Origin: an uncultured Oscillospiraceae bacterium
Lineage (GTDB): Bacteria > Bacillota > Clostridia > Oscillospirales > Oscillospiraceae
Reading direction: 5' to 3'
NCBI GenBank assembly: GCA_934590505.1
Contig: CAKTPC010000075.1
Span: forward strand, 1 to 9,987
Length of the DNA: 9,987 nt
Both the position numbers and the translations under genes were made by a program. The notes beneath the pieces were generated by a model. That model was not told the origin of the DNA and searched no databases. It saw only the letters and a list, made by a program, of their open reading frames with translations. This document shows, piece after piece, positions 1-6,957 of this stretch (position 1 is the first letter of the stretch; each line of letters opens with the position of its first letter).

Positions 1-2301
1 GAGAAGGCCGCGAAGTCGATGGGCGATGAATACATGTCCGTCGAGCACCTGATGATCGGTATCTTTGCCGCGCCGACACCGGCGATAAAGCGCATCTTCT
101 CCGCCCACGGCATCACGAAGAACGCCTTCACCACAGAGCTGAGCAAGGTAAAGACCGCGCCCGTCACCGGCGATAACCCCGAGAGCACCTATGACGCGCT
201 CAACAAATATGGCACCGACCTTGTAAAGCGCGCACGTGAAAACGAGCTTGACCCCGTTATCGGGCGTGATACCGAGATAAGAAATGTTATCCGCATACTC
301 TCCCGCAAGACGAAGAACAACCCCGTGCTGATAGGCGAACCGGGCGTCGGCAAGACCGCCATCGCCGAGGGGCTCGCGCAGCGTATCGTCCGCGGCGATG
401 TGCCCGAGGGACTGAAGGACAAGACGATCTTCTCCCTTGACATGGGCGCGCTTATCGCTGGCGCGAAGTACCGCGGCGAATTTGAGGAACGGCTCAAGGC
501 TGTGCTCGAAGAGATACGCAAGAGCGAGGGCGGAATCATCCTCTTCATCGATGAGCTGCACACAATAGTCGGCGCTGGCAAGACCGAGGGCAGCATGGAC
601 GCGGGCAACCTTCTCAAGCCTATGCTGGCGCGCGGCGAGCTGCACTGCATCGGCGCGACCACACTTGATGAGTACCGCAAGTACATCGAGAAGGACGCCG
701 CACTGGAACGTCGTTTCCAGCCGGTCATGGTGAATGAGCCGACGGTCGAGGACACGATATCCATCCTCCGTGGGCTCAAGGAGCGCTACGAGGTCTACCA
801 TGGCGTGCGCATCCATGATAACGCGCTTGTCGCCGCGGCGACGCTGTCGAACCGCTACATTACCGACCGTTTCCTGCCCGATAAGGCCATCGACCTTGTC
901 GATGAGGCCTGCGCGCTGATACGCACGGAGATAGATTCCATGCCGTCGGAGCTTGACGATATCCGCCGCAAGATCATGCAGCTGGAGATTGAAGAGATGG
1001 CTCTGAAGAAGGAGGACGACCAGCTCAGTAAGGACCGTCTCGTCAAGCTGCGAGAGGAGCTCGCAAACCTCAAGGACAAATTCAATGAGATGAAGTCACG
1101 CTGGGAGAGCGAGAAGAGCAGCGTCGACGAGGTCAAGAAAATCAAGGCCGAAATTGAAAAGATGCACGCCGACATCGAAAATGCGCAGATGCGCTACGAG
1201 TACGAGACCGCCGCAAGGCTCAAATACTCCGACCTGCCGGCGCTTGAAAAGAAGCTCGCCGAGGCCGAGAAGCGCTCGGAGGAGCGCAAGGCCAGCAGCA
1301 TGGTGCACGACACCGTGACCGAGGAGGAGATATCCTCCATCGTCTCCAAGTGGACGGGCATCCCCGTAGCGAAACTCATGGAGGGCGAGCGCGAGAAGAT
1401 ACTGCATCTTGACGATTTCCTGCATAAGCGTGTCGTCGGTCAGGACGAGGCTGTGCAGAAAGTGACAGAAGCGATACTCCGCTCCCGCGCCTGTATCGCC
1501 GACCCGAACCGCCCGATAGGCTCGTTCCTGTTCCTCGGCCCCACGGGTGTCGGCAAGACAGAGCTTGCGAAGTCCCTTGCCGAGTGCCTGTTTGACGACG
1601 AGCACAACATCGTGCGTATCGATATGACCGAGTACATGGAGAAGTTCTCCGTCTCGCGTCTTATCGGCGCGCCTCCCGGATACGTCGGCTACGACGAGGG
1701 CGGCCAGCTCACCGAGGCCGTGCGGCGCAGACCATACAGCGTGGTGCTGTTTGACGAGATTGAAAAGGCACACCCGGACGTGTTCAACATTCTGCTGCAG
1801 ATCCTTGATGACGGCCGCATAACCGACTCTCAGGGCCGCACAGTCGACTTCAAGAACACGATAATCATCCTCACCTCGAACCTCGGCAGCCAGTACCTGC
1901 TCGAAGGCATCGAGCCCGACGGCAGCATCTCCGCCTCTGCGCAGGAGTCCGTCATGGGCGAGCTTCACCGCTCGTTCCGCCCGGAGTTTCTGAACCGTCT
2001 GGATGAGATCATCATGTTCCGTCCGCTCACGAAGGATAACCTCAACGGCATCATCGACATCATGGTCGAGGGTCTGCGCGCCAGGCTTGCCGACAAGAGC
2101 CTCAAGCTCGAGATCTCGGACGCCGCAAAGGCGCTCATCATTGAGCGCGGCTATGATCCGCTCTACGGCGCGCGTCCGCTCCGCCGCTACCTGCAAAGCA
2201 GCGTAGAGACGCTGATTGCCCGCCGCATCCTCTCTGGAGACATCGCCGCCGGTGCGACGCTCACCGTCGACGTCGAAAACGGCGAACTCATCTGCCGGTA
2301 A
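1..2301 (+). CDS. clpB: ATP-dependent chaperone ClpB, 5'-truncated by window edge
   Basis: Hsp100/AAA+ disaggregase that works in the cytoplasm with DnaK/DnaJ/GrpE to pull proteins out of aggregates. The frame is open from base 1 (EKAAKS before the first Met at 19), so that Met lies inside the N-domain and is not the start; about 90-100 residues are missing compared with a ClpB of roughly 860. Counting from the Met at 19: the second half of the Clp N-domain (GDEYMSVEHL, 2-11); AAA1 with Walker A GEPGVGKT (106-113) and Walker B ILFIDE (174-179); a long coiled-coil middle domain (about 305-430), which favours ClpB over ClpC, ClpA or ClpE; the WTGIPV linker to AAA2; AAA2 with Walker A GPTGVGKT (507-514), Walker B VVLFDE (575-580), the sensor-type TSNLGS and the RPEFLNRLDE motif. 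All key catalytic motifs are intact. The promoter, and any HrcA/CIRCE or CtsR site, lies outside the window. Confidence 0.96.
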   Translation, partial: EKAAKSMGDEYMSVEHLMIGIFAAPTPAIKRIFSAHGITKNAFTTELSKVKTAPVTGDNPESTYDALNKYGTDLVKRARENELDPVIGRDTEIRNVIRILSRKTKNNPVLIGEPGVGKTAIAEGLAQRIVRGDVPEGLKDKTIFSLDMGALIAGAKYRGEFEERLKAVLEEIRKSEGGIILFIDELHTIVGAGKTEGSMDAGNLLKPMLARGELHCIGATTLDEYRKYIEKDAALERRFQPVMVNEPTVEDTISILRGLKERYEVYHGVRIHDNALVAAATLSNRYITDRFLPDKAIDLVDEACALIRTEIDSMPSELDDIRRKIMQLEIEEMALKKEDDQLSKDRLVKLREELANLKDKFNEMKSRWESEKSSVDEVKKIKAEIEKMHADIENAQMRYEYETAARLKYSDLPALEKKLAEAEKRSEERKASSMVHDTVTEEEISSIVSKWTGIPVAKLMEGEREKILHLDDFLHKRVVGQDEAVQKVTEAILRSRACIADPNRPIGSFLFLGPTGVGKTELAKSLAECLFDDEHNIVRIDMTEYMEKFSVSRLIGAPPGYVGYDEGGQLTEAVRRRPYSVVLFDEIEKAHPDVFNILLQILDDGRITDSQGRTVDFKNTIIILTSNLGSQYLLEGIEPDGSISASAQESVMGELHRSFRPEFLNRLDEIIMFRPLTKDNLNGIIDIMVEGLRARLADKSLKLEISDAAKALIIERGYDPLYGARPLRRYLQSSVETLIARRILSGDIAAGATLTVDVENGELICR

Positions 2302-2314
2302 ATCACTTAAACTA

Positions 2315-2356
2315 CTCCCCTATTCTGCAAGGCTCCGCGGAATAGGGGAGCTTTTA
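2315..2356 (+). terminator. Intrinsic terminator of clpB
   Basis: An 11-bp perfect stem, CTCCCCTATTC (2315-2325) with GAATAGGGGAG (2340-2350), can extend inward through a T-G wobble and two GC pairs to leave an 8-base loop (2329-2336). It is followed by CTTTTA. It starts 13 bases after the clpB stop codon, so the clpB transcript probably ends here and clpB is the last gene of its unit. Confidence 0.88.
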
Positions 2357-2372
2357 TCTGCTCCATCACAAC

Positions 2373-2412
2373 AAAAATTGGCAGCCGCCCAAAAGGACGA
2401 CTGCCATTTTTT
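2373..2412 (-). terminator. Intrinsic terminator of the Sel1-repeat lipoprotein gene
   Basis: Read on the minus strand, UGGCAGUCGUCC (complement of 2395-2406) pairs with GGGCGGCUGCCA (complement of 2379-2390) around a UUUU loop, giving 12 bp that include two G-U wobbles. AUUUUUGUUG follows. On the plus strand the wobbles become A-C mismatches, so the hairpin is strongest in the minus-strand transcript. It lies 16 bases past the stop codon of the minus-strand gene and back to back with the clpB terminator. Confidence 0.85.
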
Positions 2413-2427
2413 AATTGAAATCAAATA

Positions 2428-3594
2428 TTACGCGTGGGCTTCAAACAGATCCTGAGGATTGGTGGCCTCTGTCTCGGCAAGACGTGCCTCTGCCCATGTG
2501 TTGCCCTGGTCGGCGGCTCTGGTGTACCACCTGCCGGCTTCATCAAGGTTCTGCGTCACGCCGAGCCCCTGCTGATACAGCCAGCCTATCTGAGCCTGCC
2601 CCTGAGCGTTGCCCTGCTGGGCAGCTCTGTTGTTCCACTCCATAGCCTTCTCATAGTCGGGATCAAGGCCGCAGCCGTACTGGTAGATATAGCCAACCTG
2701 AGCCTGTGCGTCAGCGTCGCCCTTTTCACCGGCTTCGGTGTAGAGCTCAAGCGCCTTGGTGTAGTCCTGTGCAACACCGGCATAGCCGCCGAAATAATAA
2801 TCGCCGAGAGCCTTCTTAGCCTTCACGTTGCCGGCATCGGCAAGGGTCTTTATACCGTCAAGAGCCTTAGAGTAAAGCTCCTCTGCGGCAGCGGGGATCA
2901 CCGGGGTCTCCGTCTCGGTCTCGCCTTCAGCGGTGACTTCGGCAGCAGTCTCTTCGGCGGCGGCAGTATCGTCGGTCTTGGTAAAGACTCCCTCAACATA
3001 GCTGTCGGCAAGCTTCACCATGTCAAACACGGTAAGGTCAGCGGACGCAGCCTTCTCGGCGGCGGCAGCAGCCTTGTCAACGTCCTTCTCAGTACCCTTG
3101 CCGTAGGCATAGCAGTCGGCAAGGTAGGCCTGAATGCGGCCGGATTTTGCGTTCTCGCCGCTGTCGGCCTCGCCGACGGCAATGAACTTGGCGTACATTT
3201 CCTTGGCCTTTGCCTCATCCCTCGATGCGCCGGTGCCGCTTGCGTAGGCATTGCCCAGCAGGTACATAGCTATCGCATCGCCCTGATCGGCGGCCTTGGT
3301 CAGCTGAGACACAGCTTCACCACTGTCGACTTCAACGCCGAGCCCGTAGTAATAGCTCGTGCCGAGCAGCTCCTGCACGGAGGTGATGCCGCTGGTCTCA
3401 AGCGCGTCAAGCTTCTCGAATGCACCGGTGTAATCGGCCTTATAAAACAGCTCTTCCGCCTCGGCGGCGAGAATTTCGGGCGCAGGGGTAGGTTCGGCAG
3501 TCGGCTCCGGGGTAGCCGCTGGGGCGGCTTCACCGCAGGCGGCAAGGCTCAGCACCATGGCCAGCAGCAGAACTATTGCAAATGACTTCTTCAT
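2428..3594 (-). CDS. Sel1-like repeat (SLR/TPR-type) lipoprotein
   Basis: Secreted lipoprotein of 388 residues with Sel1-like repeats, a helical-hairpin solenoid that normally mediates protein-protein contacts. The signal peptide MKKSFAIVLLLAMVLSLAAC ends in a lipobox with Cys20 as the lipidation site; a Pro/Thr/Glu/Ala-rich tether (21-40) follows. About six SLR units are visible, near 72-104, 107-142, 154-185, 257-292, 295-328 and 333-364; the last three are the most regular (for example AQIGWLYQQGLGVTQNLDEA). A very acidic Thr/Glu/Ala linker (about 206-237) splits the solenoid into two blocks. An AAAGGAG ribosome binding site (complement of 3603-3609) sits at good distance from ATG 3594. 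The gene has its own promoter and terminator and appears monocistronic. The family is clear; the binding partner and cellular role cannot be read from the sequence. Confidence 0.93.
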   Translation of the reverse strand: MKKSFAIVLLLAMVLSLAACGEAAPAATPEPTAEPTPAPEILAAEAEELFYKADYTGAFEKLDALETSGITSVQELLGTSYYYGLGVEVDSGEAVSQLTKAADQGDAIAMYLLGNAYASGTGASRDEAKAKEMYAKFIAVGEADSGENAKSGRIQAYLADCYAYGKGTEKDVDKAAAAAEKAASADLTVFDMVKLADSYVEGVFTKTDDTAAAEETAAEVTAEGETETETPVIPAAAEELYSKALDGIKTLADAGNVKAKKALGDYYFGGYAGVAQDYTKALELYTEAGEKGDADAQAQVGYIYQYGCGLDPDYEKAMEWNNRAAQQGNAQGQAQIGWLYQQGLGVTQNLDEAGRWYTRAADQGNTWAEARLAETEATNPQDLFEAHA

Positions 3595-3655
3595 TCTATC
3601 TTCTCCTTTGTATTTTCAGCACTTCCGGAGATGTCCTCCCCTTTGGTGCGCTGGT

Positions 3656-3684
3656 ATTATACTTCATAGGACCTGATATTGCAA
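3656..3684 (-). promoter_or_regulatory. Sigma-A-type promoter of the Sel1-repeat lipoprotein gene
   Basis: On the minus strand, TTGCAA (3684-3679) is separated by exactly 17 bases from a perfect TATAAT (3661-3656). This predicts a start near 3649 and a leader of about 55 nt carrying the AAAGGAG site. Any leader hairpin (GGAG/CTCC, around 3622-3634) is weak, and no riboswitch is recognised. Confidence 0.8.
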
Positions 3685-3716
3685 CACATTATAAATTACT
3701 GTTTTGTTAATAATTT

Positions 3717-3746
3717 CAAAGCTCCCGGCTTTCACCGGGAGCTTTG
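3717..3746 (-). terminator. Hairpin terminator of the SPRTG surface-protein gene
   Basis: A perfect 12-bp inverted repeat, CAAAGCTCCCGG (3717-3728) and CCGGGAGCTTTG (3735-3746), has a 6-base loop. It starts 47 bases past the stop codon of the minus-strand surface-protein gene. The minus-strand tail AAAUUAUUAA is only moderately U-rich, but the stem itself is strong. The next promoter in the same direction begins 32 bases further on, so the hairpin insulates the two minus-strand genes. Confidence 0.78.
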
Positions 3747-3793
3747 ATTCATTATTGGTTATTGCATCAATTTATCTTCCGTCTGTGCGGAGA

Positions 3794-6556
3794 TCAGTCC
3801 TTGCCCTTCTTGAGCTTAGGCAGAGCGACTGCGACAGCGCCGCCGGAGACTGCCATGAACACGAGCCACAGGCCGATGTTGCTGTTATCGCCGGTTCTCG
3901 GGCTGGAGGCCGCCTGTGCGGTGGTCAGGATGCGGAAGTTGCAGCTGGTCCACTCGCCGCTGGTGGTCTTGACATTGAGGGTGTAGGTCTCGCCTGCGGT
4001 GCGGGCATTGAGGAACTTCGCCTTGAGGGTGATGTACCTGCCGTTGCCGCTGATGGTGAACTGGTTGCCCTCTTCAAGCCAGCCGTTGCCGGAGCCGACT
4101 CTGACGTTCTTCGGGTCGATGGTGTCGGAGCAGACGAACTTGAGATCCTTGCTGCTGTTGATAACGTGCTTGTCGGTATCAACGGCCTTGAGAGACGGGC
4201 CGACATAGAACTGGATGGACCTGTTCGGGTTCTGGAACATCGTGTCGTAGTACACGGTCAGGGTGTGCCAGCCGGTCTTGAGGTTTCCAAGATAAGCAGT
4301 ACCGAGGTAGATGAGGCCGGTGCCCTTGTTAACGTAGTCCTCACCGGGAACCTGGTAGCCATCGACCGCGATGCCGCCGTTCTTGCCGAGAGTGGGCTGG
4401 ATCCTGAAGCCGAGCATTGCATCGCCGGAGTACCAGCTGTCGATGCCGCTGATGTAGTCGACCATATAGTCGTCAATCGTGGGCGGTACCACGGGGCTGC
4501 CGCTGCCGCTGATGCGCAGGGCGGAACTGCCGGAGTTCATGCAGACGCGGGTGTTGTTGTTATCCAGCACGTAGAAGAAGTAGTAGCTGCCGTTTGCAAG
4601 AGAATCCAGGAAGCTGTTTGTGAAGCGCAGAGTGGTGTAGCTGCCGCTCTGGGTCTCGCTGTAGCTGCCTGCGGGAAGTGCGGTTGCCTTGGAGAAGTCA
4701 GCGGAGGTACCGTATCTGTAGCCATAAGCGGAGCCAGTGGACAGAGTGAAGTACACGGCGCTGCCGCTGCTTCTGGTGTAGCTGCTGGTGTTCAGGCTGT
4801 AGTAAGGAACAACGTATACTGTAGCGGATGCGGGGTTAGTCTCGCCGCTGAAGTAGAAGTACAGGGTGACGGTCTGAGCCTTGATGCCCTCAACGTAGGT
4901 GCTGTAAAGCAGGATCTGGCCGTTCTGGCGGTTGTAGCTGTAGTGAGTGCCCTCGATAAGGGTCTGTGCGCCGGAGGCGGTGTACGCAGTCACGTAGGTG
5001 ACGTTACCGGCCGGGTTCGCGGTGAAGCGCAGGGTCGGATTGCTGCTGCCGAGCTGGCTGTACGTATAATATTTGGCGTTGCCATCAAGAGTGATGGTCG
5101 CGTTCACGGGTGCGCCCGTCGGAGAGGGTTGCGTGGTCGGAATGCCGGGAGTGGGAGTGGGCACTACGGGAGCCGCGCCCTTGGCCTTGACGATCCACTC
5201 GCCTGCGACCTCCTGCACTGCCTCATAGCCGTCTGCAACGTAGCCGGAAACATTTCCATCTTTCCACGTGCCGCCGGTGACCAGCTTGGGTGCGCCGGTG
5301 GTGTTTGCGCTGATCTTGCCGACGGTGCCGCCGGAGATATAGAGGTTAGGCTTGCTGTAAACATTGATCTCGCCGATGCTCGCATTGCTGTCGGACATGT
5401 AGGTGCTGCCATCGTCAGTGTTGAGGATATCGACCTTGCCGTTAATATAGGCGGCTCCGCCCTTTACTCTGAGCGTTGCGACCTTAGCGTTGCCGCTGAC
5501 GGTAAGAGTACCGTGGTTTTCGATGGACTGATCGATCCAGCCGTTCATGATGGTCAGCGTGCTGCCGGTGTTGACGGTGATATTGCCCGCAGTAATCTCC
5601 TCGTTGTTAAGGTTGAGGACAATGTTCTTGCTGCCATTGAGCGCTGCATCGCTGAGATTGTTGTCGCCCGTCTGCTTGAGAACATAGACAGTCTCGCCGT
5701 TCTTTGCCGCGTCGAATGCAGCCTGAAGAGTCTCATAGTAGCTGCCGTTCAGGGAAGCCTGATATTGGGTGGAGCCAACCGCGACTTCAAATCCAGTGAA
5801 GTCACTGAAGCCATATACACCAGTAGTATCAGTTACAGTTACATCTCCATTAACGACTGTGCCGGGGACACTGAATCCAGCGGGATTATACTTAAAGAAA
5901 CCGCTGTAAATTGCAATCTGGTTTGAATTCATGCCGGTAAAAATATTTGTTTCGCCGGAGATGACAGTTTCATTGTCAATCTTAACCAGACCGCCGTTCA
6001 CGGAGAAACGATTTGCCGCATCTATGTAGCCTCCGTCAATCGTAAGGGTTCTGTTGTTGACGCTGATCACGGAATTCATTTCAATAATACCGGCAAGCTT
6101 AACATCGGCATTAACGTTCAGACCGCCGTTAATCGTCCAGCCATAGACGCAGTTAATATTGACCGCCTTTGAAATGTTAACCGCAGAGGTGCTCTTGATG
6201 GGTTTCAGAAACGTAAGTGTTTCTCCCGCATTAGCTGCTGCAAGAGCCTCTTCAAGAGAGTCATACTTGACACTTGTGGTTTGATTGACTACTACAGGAT
6301 CGGCAGGCGTGGGTGTAGGTGCCTCTTTAGTCGGTTCTGCGGAACCGTCCCCAAGTTCAAGAGTGCTGAGGCTGCCGCTGCTGCCGCCGTCGAGATACGT
6401 ATCGTCGCCATTGAACTGGACGCCATCGTTCACGACCGTCGGTGCAGAACTGGAATTATTTCCGCCCAACTCAAGCGCGTATGCGCTGCCGCCGAACAGG
6501 CTCATGCACATAGCGACAAGAAGAAGGATGGATAAGAATTTGGTAACCTTTTTCAT
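3794..6556 (-). CDS. Modular secreted surface protein: beta-helix-like region, X2-like Ig modules, SPRTG sorting signal
   Basis: Exported 920-residue surface protein. A Sec signal peptide (1-27, GGSAYA then LEL) is followed by an acidic Thr/Pro linker. Residues about 90-455 look like a right-handed beta-helix: two tandem entry motifs, YDSLEEALAAANAGETLTFL (98-117) and YYETLQAAFDAAKNGETVYV (273-292), each lead into Gly/Asn-rich short strands of the kind LTIDGG, LTIMNGW and LYISGGTVG. A Pro/Thr linker (about 461-483) leads to three X2-like Ig modules (about 487-583, 590-685 and 690-786) and one more beta-rich module (about 787-877). The C-terminus has S885-P-R-T-G889, a hydrophobic segment (about 893-912) and a KLKKGKD tail: a sortase signal with Ser in place of the usual Leu. 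TAAGGAGA (complement of 6565-6572) precedes ATG 6556. No catalytic motif is visible. Adhesion or glycan binding is an inference; a secreted carbohydrate-active protein is an alternative. Confidence 0.92.
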   Translation of the reverse strand: MKKVTKFLSILLLVAMCMSLFGGSAYALELGGNNSSSAPTVVNDGVQFNGDDTYLDGGSSGSLSTLELGDGSAEPTKEAPTPTPADPVVVNQTTSVKYDSLEEALAAANAGETLTFLKPIKSTSAVNISKAVNINCVYGWTINGGLNVNADVKLAGIIEMNSVISVNNRTLTIDGGYIDAANRFSVNGGLVKIDNETVISGETNIFTGMNSNQIAIYSGFFKYNPAGFSVPGTVVNGDVTVTDTTGVYGFSDFTGFEVAVGSTQYQASLNGSYYETLQAAFDAAKNGETVYVLKQTGDNNLSDAALNGSKNIVLNLNNEEITAGNITVNTGSTLTIMNGWIDQSIENHGTLTVSGNAKVATLRVKGGAAYINGKVDILNTDDGSTYMSDSNASIGEINVYSKPNLYISGGTVGKISANTTGAPKLVTGGTWKDGNVSGYVADGYEAVQEVAGEWIVKAKGAAPVVPTPTPGIPTTQPSPTGAPVNATITLDGNAKYYTYSQLGSSNPTLRFTANPAGNVTYVTAYTASGAQTLIEGTHYSYNRQNGQILLYSTYVEGIKAQTVTLYFYFSGETNPASATVYVVPYYSLNTSSYTRSSGSAVYFTLSTGSAYGYRYGTSADFSKATALPAGSYSETQSGSYTTLRFTNSFLDSLANGSYYFFYVLDNNNTRVCMNSGSSALRISGSGSPVVPPTIDDYMVDYISGIDSWYSGDAMLGFRIQPTLGKNGGIAVDGYQVPGEDYVNKGTGLIYLGTAYLGNLKTGWHTLTVYYDTMFQNPNRSIQFYVGPSLKAVDTDKHVINSSKDLKFVCSDTIDPKNVRVGSGNGWLEEGNQFTISGNGRYITLKAKFLNARTAGETYTLNVKTTSGEWTSCNFRILTTAQAASSPRTGDNSNIGLWLVFMAVSGGAVAVALPKLKKGKD

Positions 6557-6651
6557 GTTTTCCGTCTCCTTATATTGCTGTTTTTATTCTCACCAATTTA
6601 CATTACCTTTGGCCGGATACTTCACGATTTTCCCCCCAGGTCATCGGTGTA

Positions 6652-6679
6652 GCTATAATGTAACACGATGTTATGTAAA
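6652..6679 (-). promoter_or_regulatory. Candidate promoter of the surface-protein gene with overlapping palindrome
   Basis: On the minus strand, TTTACA (6679-6674; five of six matches to TTGACA) lies 16 bases from TATAGC (6657-6652; four of six matches to TATAAT). The spacer contains the inverted repeat TAACA-N3-TGTTA (6661-6673), a possible operator. The predicted leader is near 90 nt and ends in the TAAGGAGA site. The -10 is imperfect, and other starts further upstream in the AT-rich gap are possible. Confidence 0.35.
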
Positions 6680-6723
6680 ATGCAAGAGTTTTTTTAATGA
6701 ATTTGCGAATTATTTTTTCCTAA

Positions 6724-6735
6724 TTGTAACCATTT
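6724..6735 (+). repeat. Direct repeat TTGTAACCATTT, copy 1
   Basis: A 12-base sequence identical to 6862-6873. One base further out on the left, AATTGTAAC (6722-6730) is also the exact reverse complement of GTTACAATT at 6876-6884. The copies share the GTAAC core seen elsewhere in this gap. Confidence 0.6.
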
Positions 6736-6744
6736 TGAATTTTC

Positions 6745-6799
6745 GAAGTGTCAATTTGCCGTGTTATGTCAAACAGTCACATTATTTATTTGACACTTC
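6745..6799. repeat. 10-bp inverted repeat GAAGTGTCAA / TTGACACTTC
   Basis: The arms at 6745-6754 and 6790-6799 are exact reverse complements separated by 35 bases. A third partial copy, TGTCAAA, lies between them (6767-6773). The spacing is too long for a tight hairpin, but it would suit paired binding sites or back-to-back -35-like TTGACA elements. No good -10 was found at 16-18 bases from either arm. Confidence 0.5.
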
Positions 6800-6861
6800 C
6801 CGTTCTTTGTACAAATTTATCGACCTTCTTTCCGGATGCGCTTAAGGATTCTTAATATGTT

Positions 6862-6882
6862 TTGTAACCATTTCCGTTACAA
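6862..6882. repeat. Inverted repeat TTGTAAC-N7-GTTACAA containing direct repeat copy 2
   Basis: Seven-base arms at 6862-6868 and 6876-6882 flank a 7-base centre. The left arm and centre contain the second copy of TTGTAACCATTT (6862-6873). The dyad has the size and form of a helix-turn-helix regulator operator. It is not followed by a U-run, so it is not a terminator. Confidence 0.5.
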
Positions 6883-6957
6883 TTCAGCTTTACTTTATCC
6901 TTGCGCTTATATGACGGTGCGCATACCGGTTTTGTTCCCGCCCGGGAGAAAAATTTT

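Larger units (their letters stand above)
6557..6957. other. AT-rich gene-free gap with clustered short repeats
   Basis: About 400 bases between two minus-strand genes hold no credible gene; the plus-strand frame reaching 6845 is the surface gene's shadow running on into AT-rich DNA. The gap is much richer in A and T than the flanking genes. It contains a 12-base direct repeat TTGTAACCATTT (6724-6735, 6862-6873), the inverted pair TTGTAAC/GTTACAA (6862-6868, 6876-6882), the inverted pair GAAGTGTCAA/TTGACACTTC (6745-6754, 6790-6799), TAACA-N3-TGTTA (6661-6673), a run of 7 T (6689-6695) and a run of 6 C (6632-6637). It most likely holds the surface-protein promoter and regulator sites. No structured RNA was recognised. 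Confidence 0.6.

Noticed and set aside
1096..2196. A 366-codon minus-strand frame inside clpB
   Set aside because: It is antisense to the conserved AAA2 domain and middle domain, with no recognisable domain or ribosome binding site.
2434..3585. A 383-codon plus-strand frame opposite the Sel1-repeat gene
   Set aside because: It mirrors the Sel1 gene almost end to end. The minus strand has lipobox, repeats, ribosome binding site, promoter and terminator; the plus-strand frame has none of these.
3704..5926. A 740-codon open frame on the plus strand, opposite the surface-protein gene
   Set aside because: Its composition (Ala/Val/Gly/Asp-rich, no domain, no signal) is what the reverse complement of a Ser/Thr/Asn/Gly-rich gene gives. 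It has no ribosome binding site and runs across a strong terminator hairpin. The minus-strand gene has a signal peptide, domains and a sorting signal.
6654..6659. A perfect TATAAT on the plus strand in the AT-rich gap
   Set aside because: There is no acceptable -35 at 16-18 bases (TCCCCC at 17) and no plus-strand gene follows for 2.5 kb, so it is probably chance within the reverse-strand promoter region.
6285..6845. A 186-codon plus-strand frame reaching into the AT-rich gap
   Set aside because: Its first half is the shadow of the surface-protein N-terminus; the rest is Phe/Tyr/Cys-rich translation of AT-rich DNA with no family resemblance or ribosome binding site.
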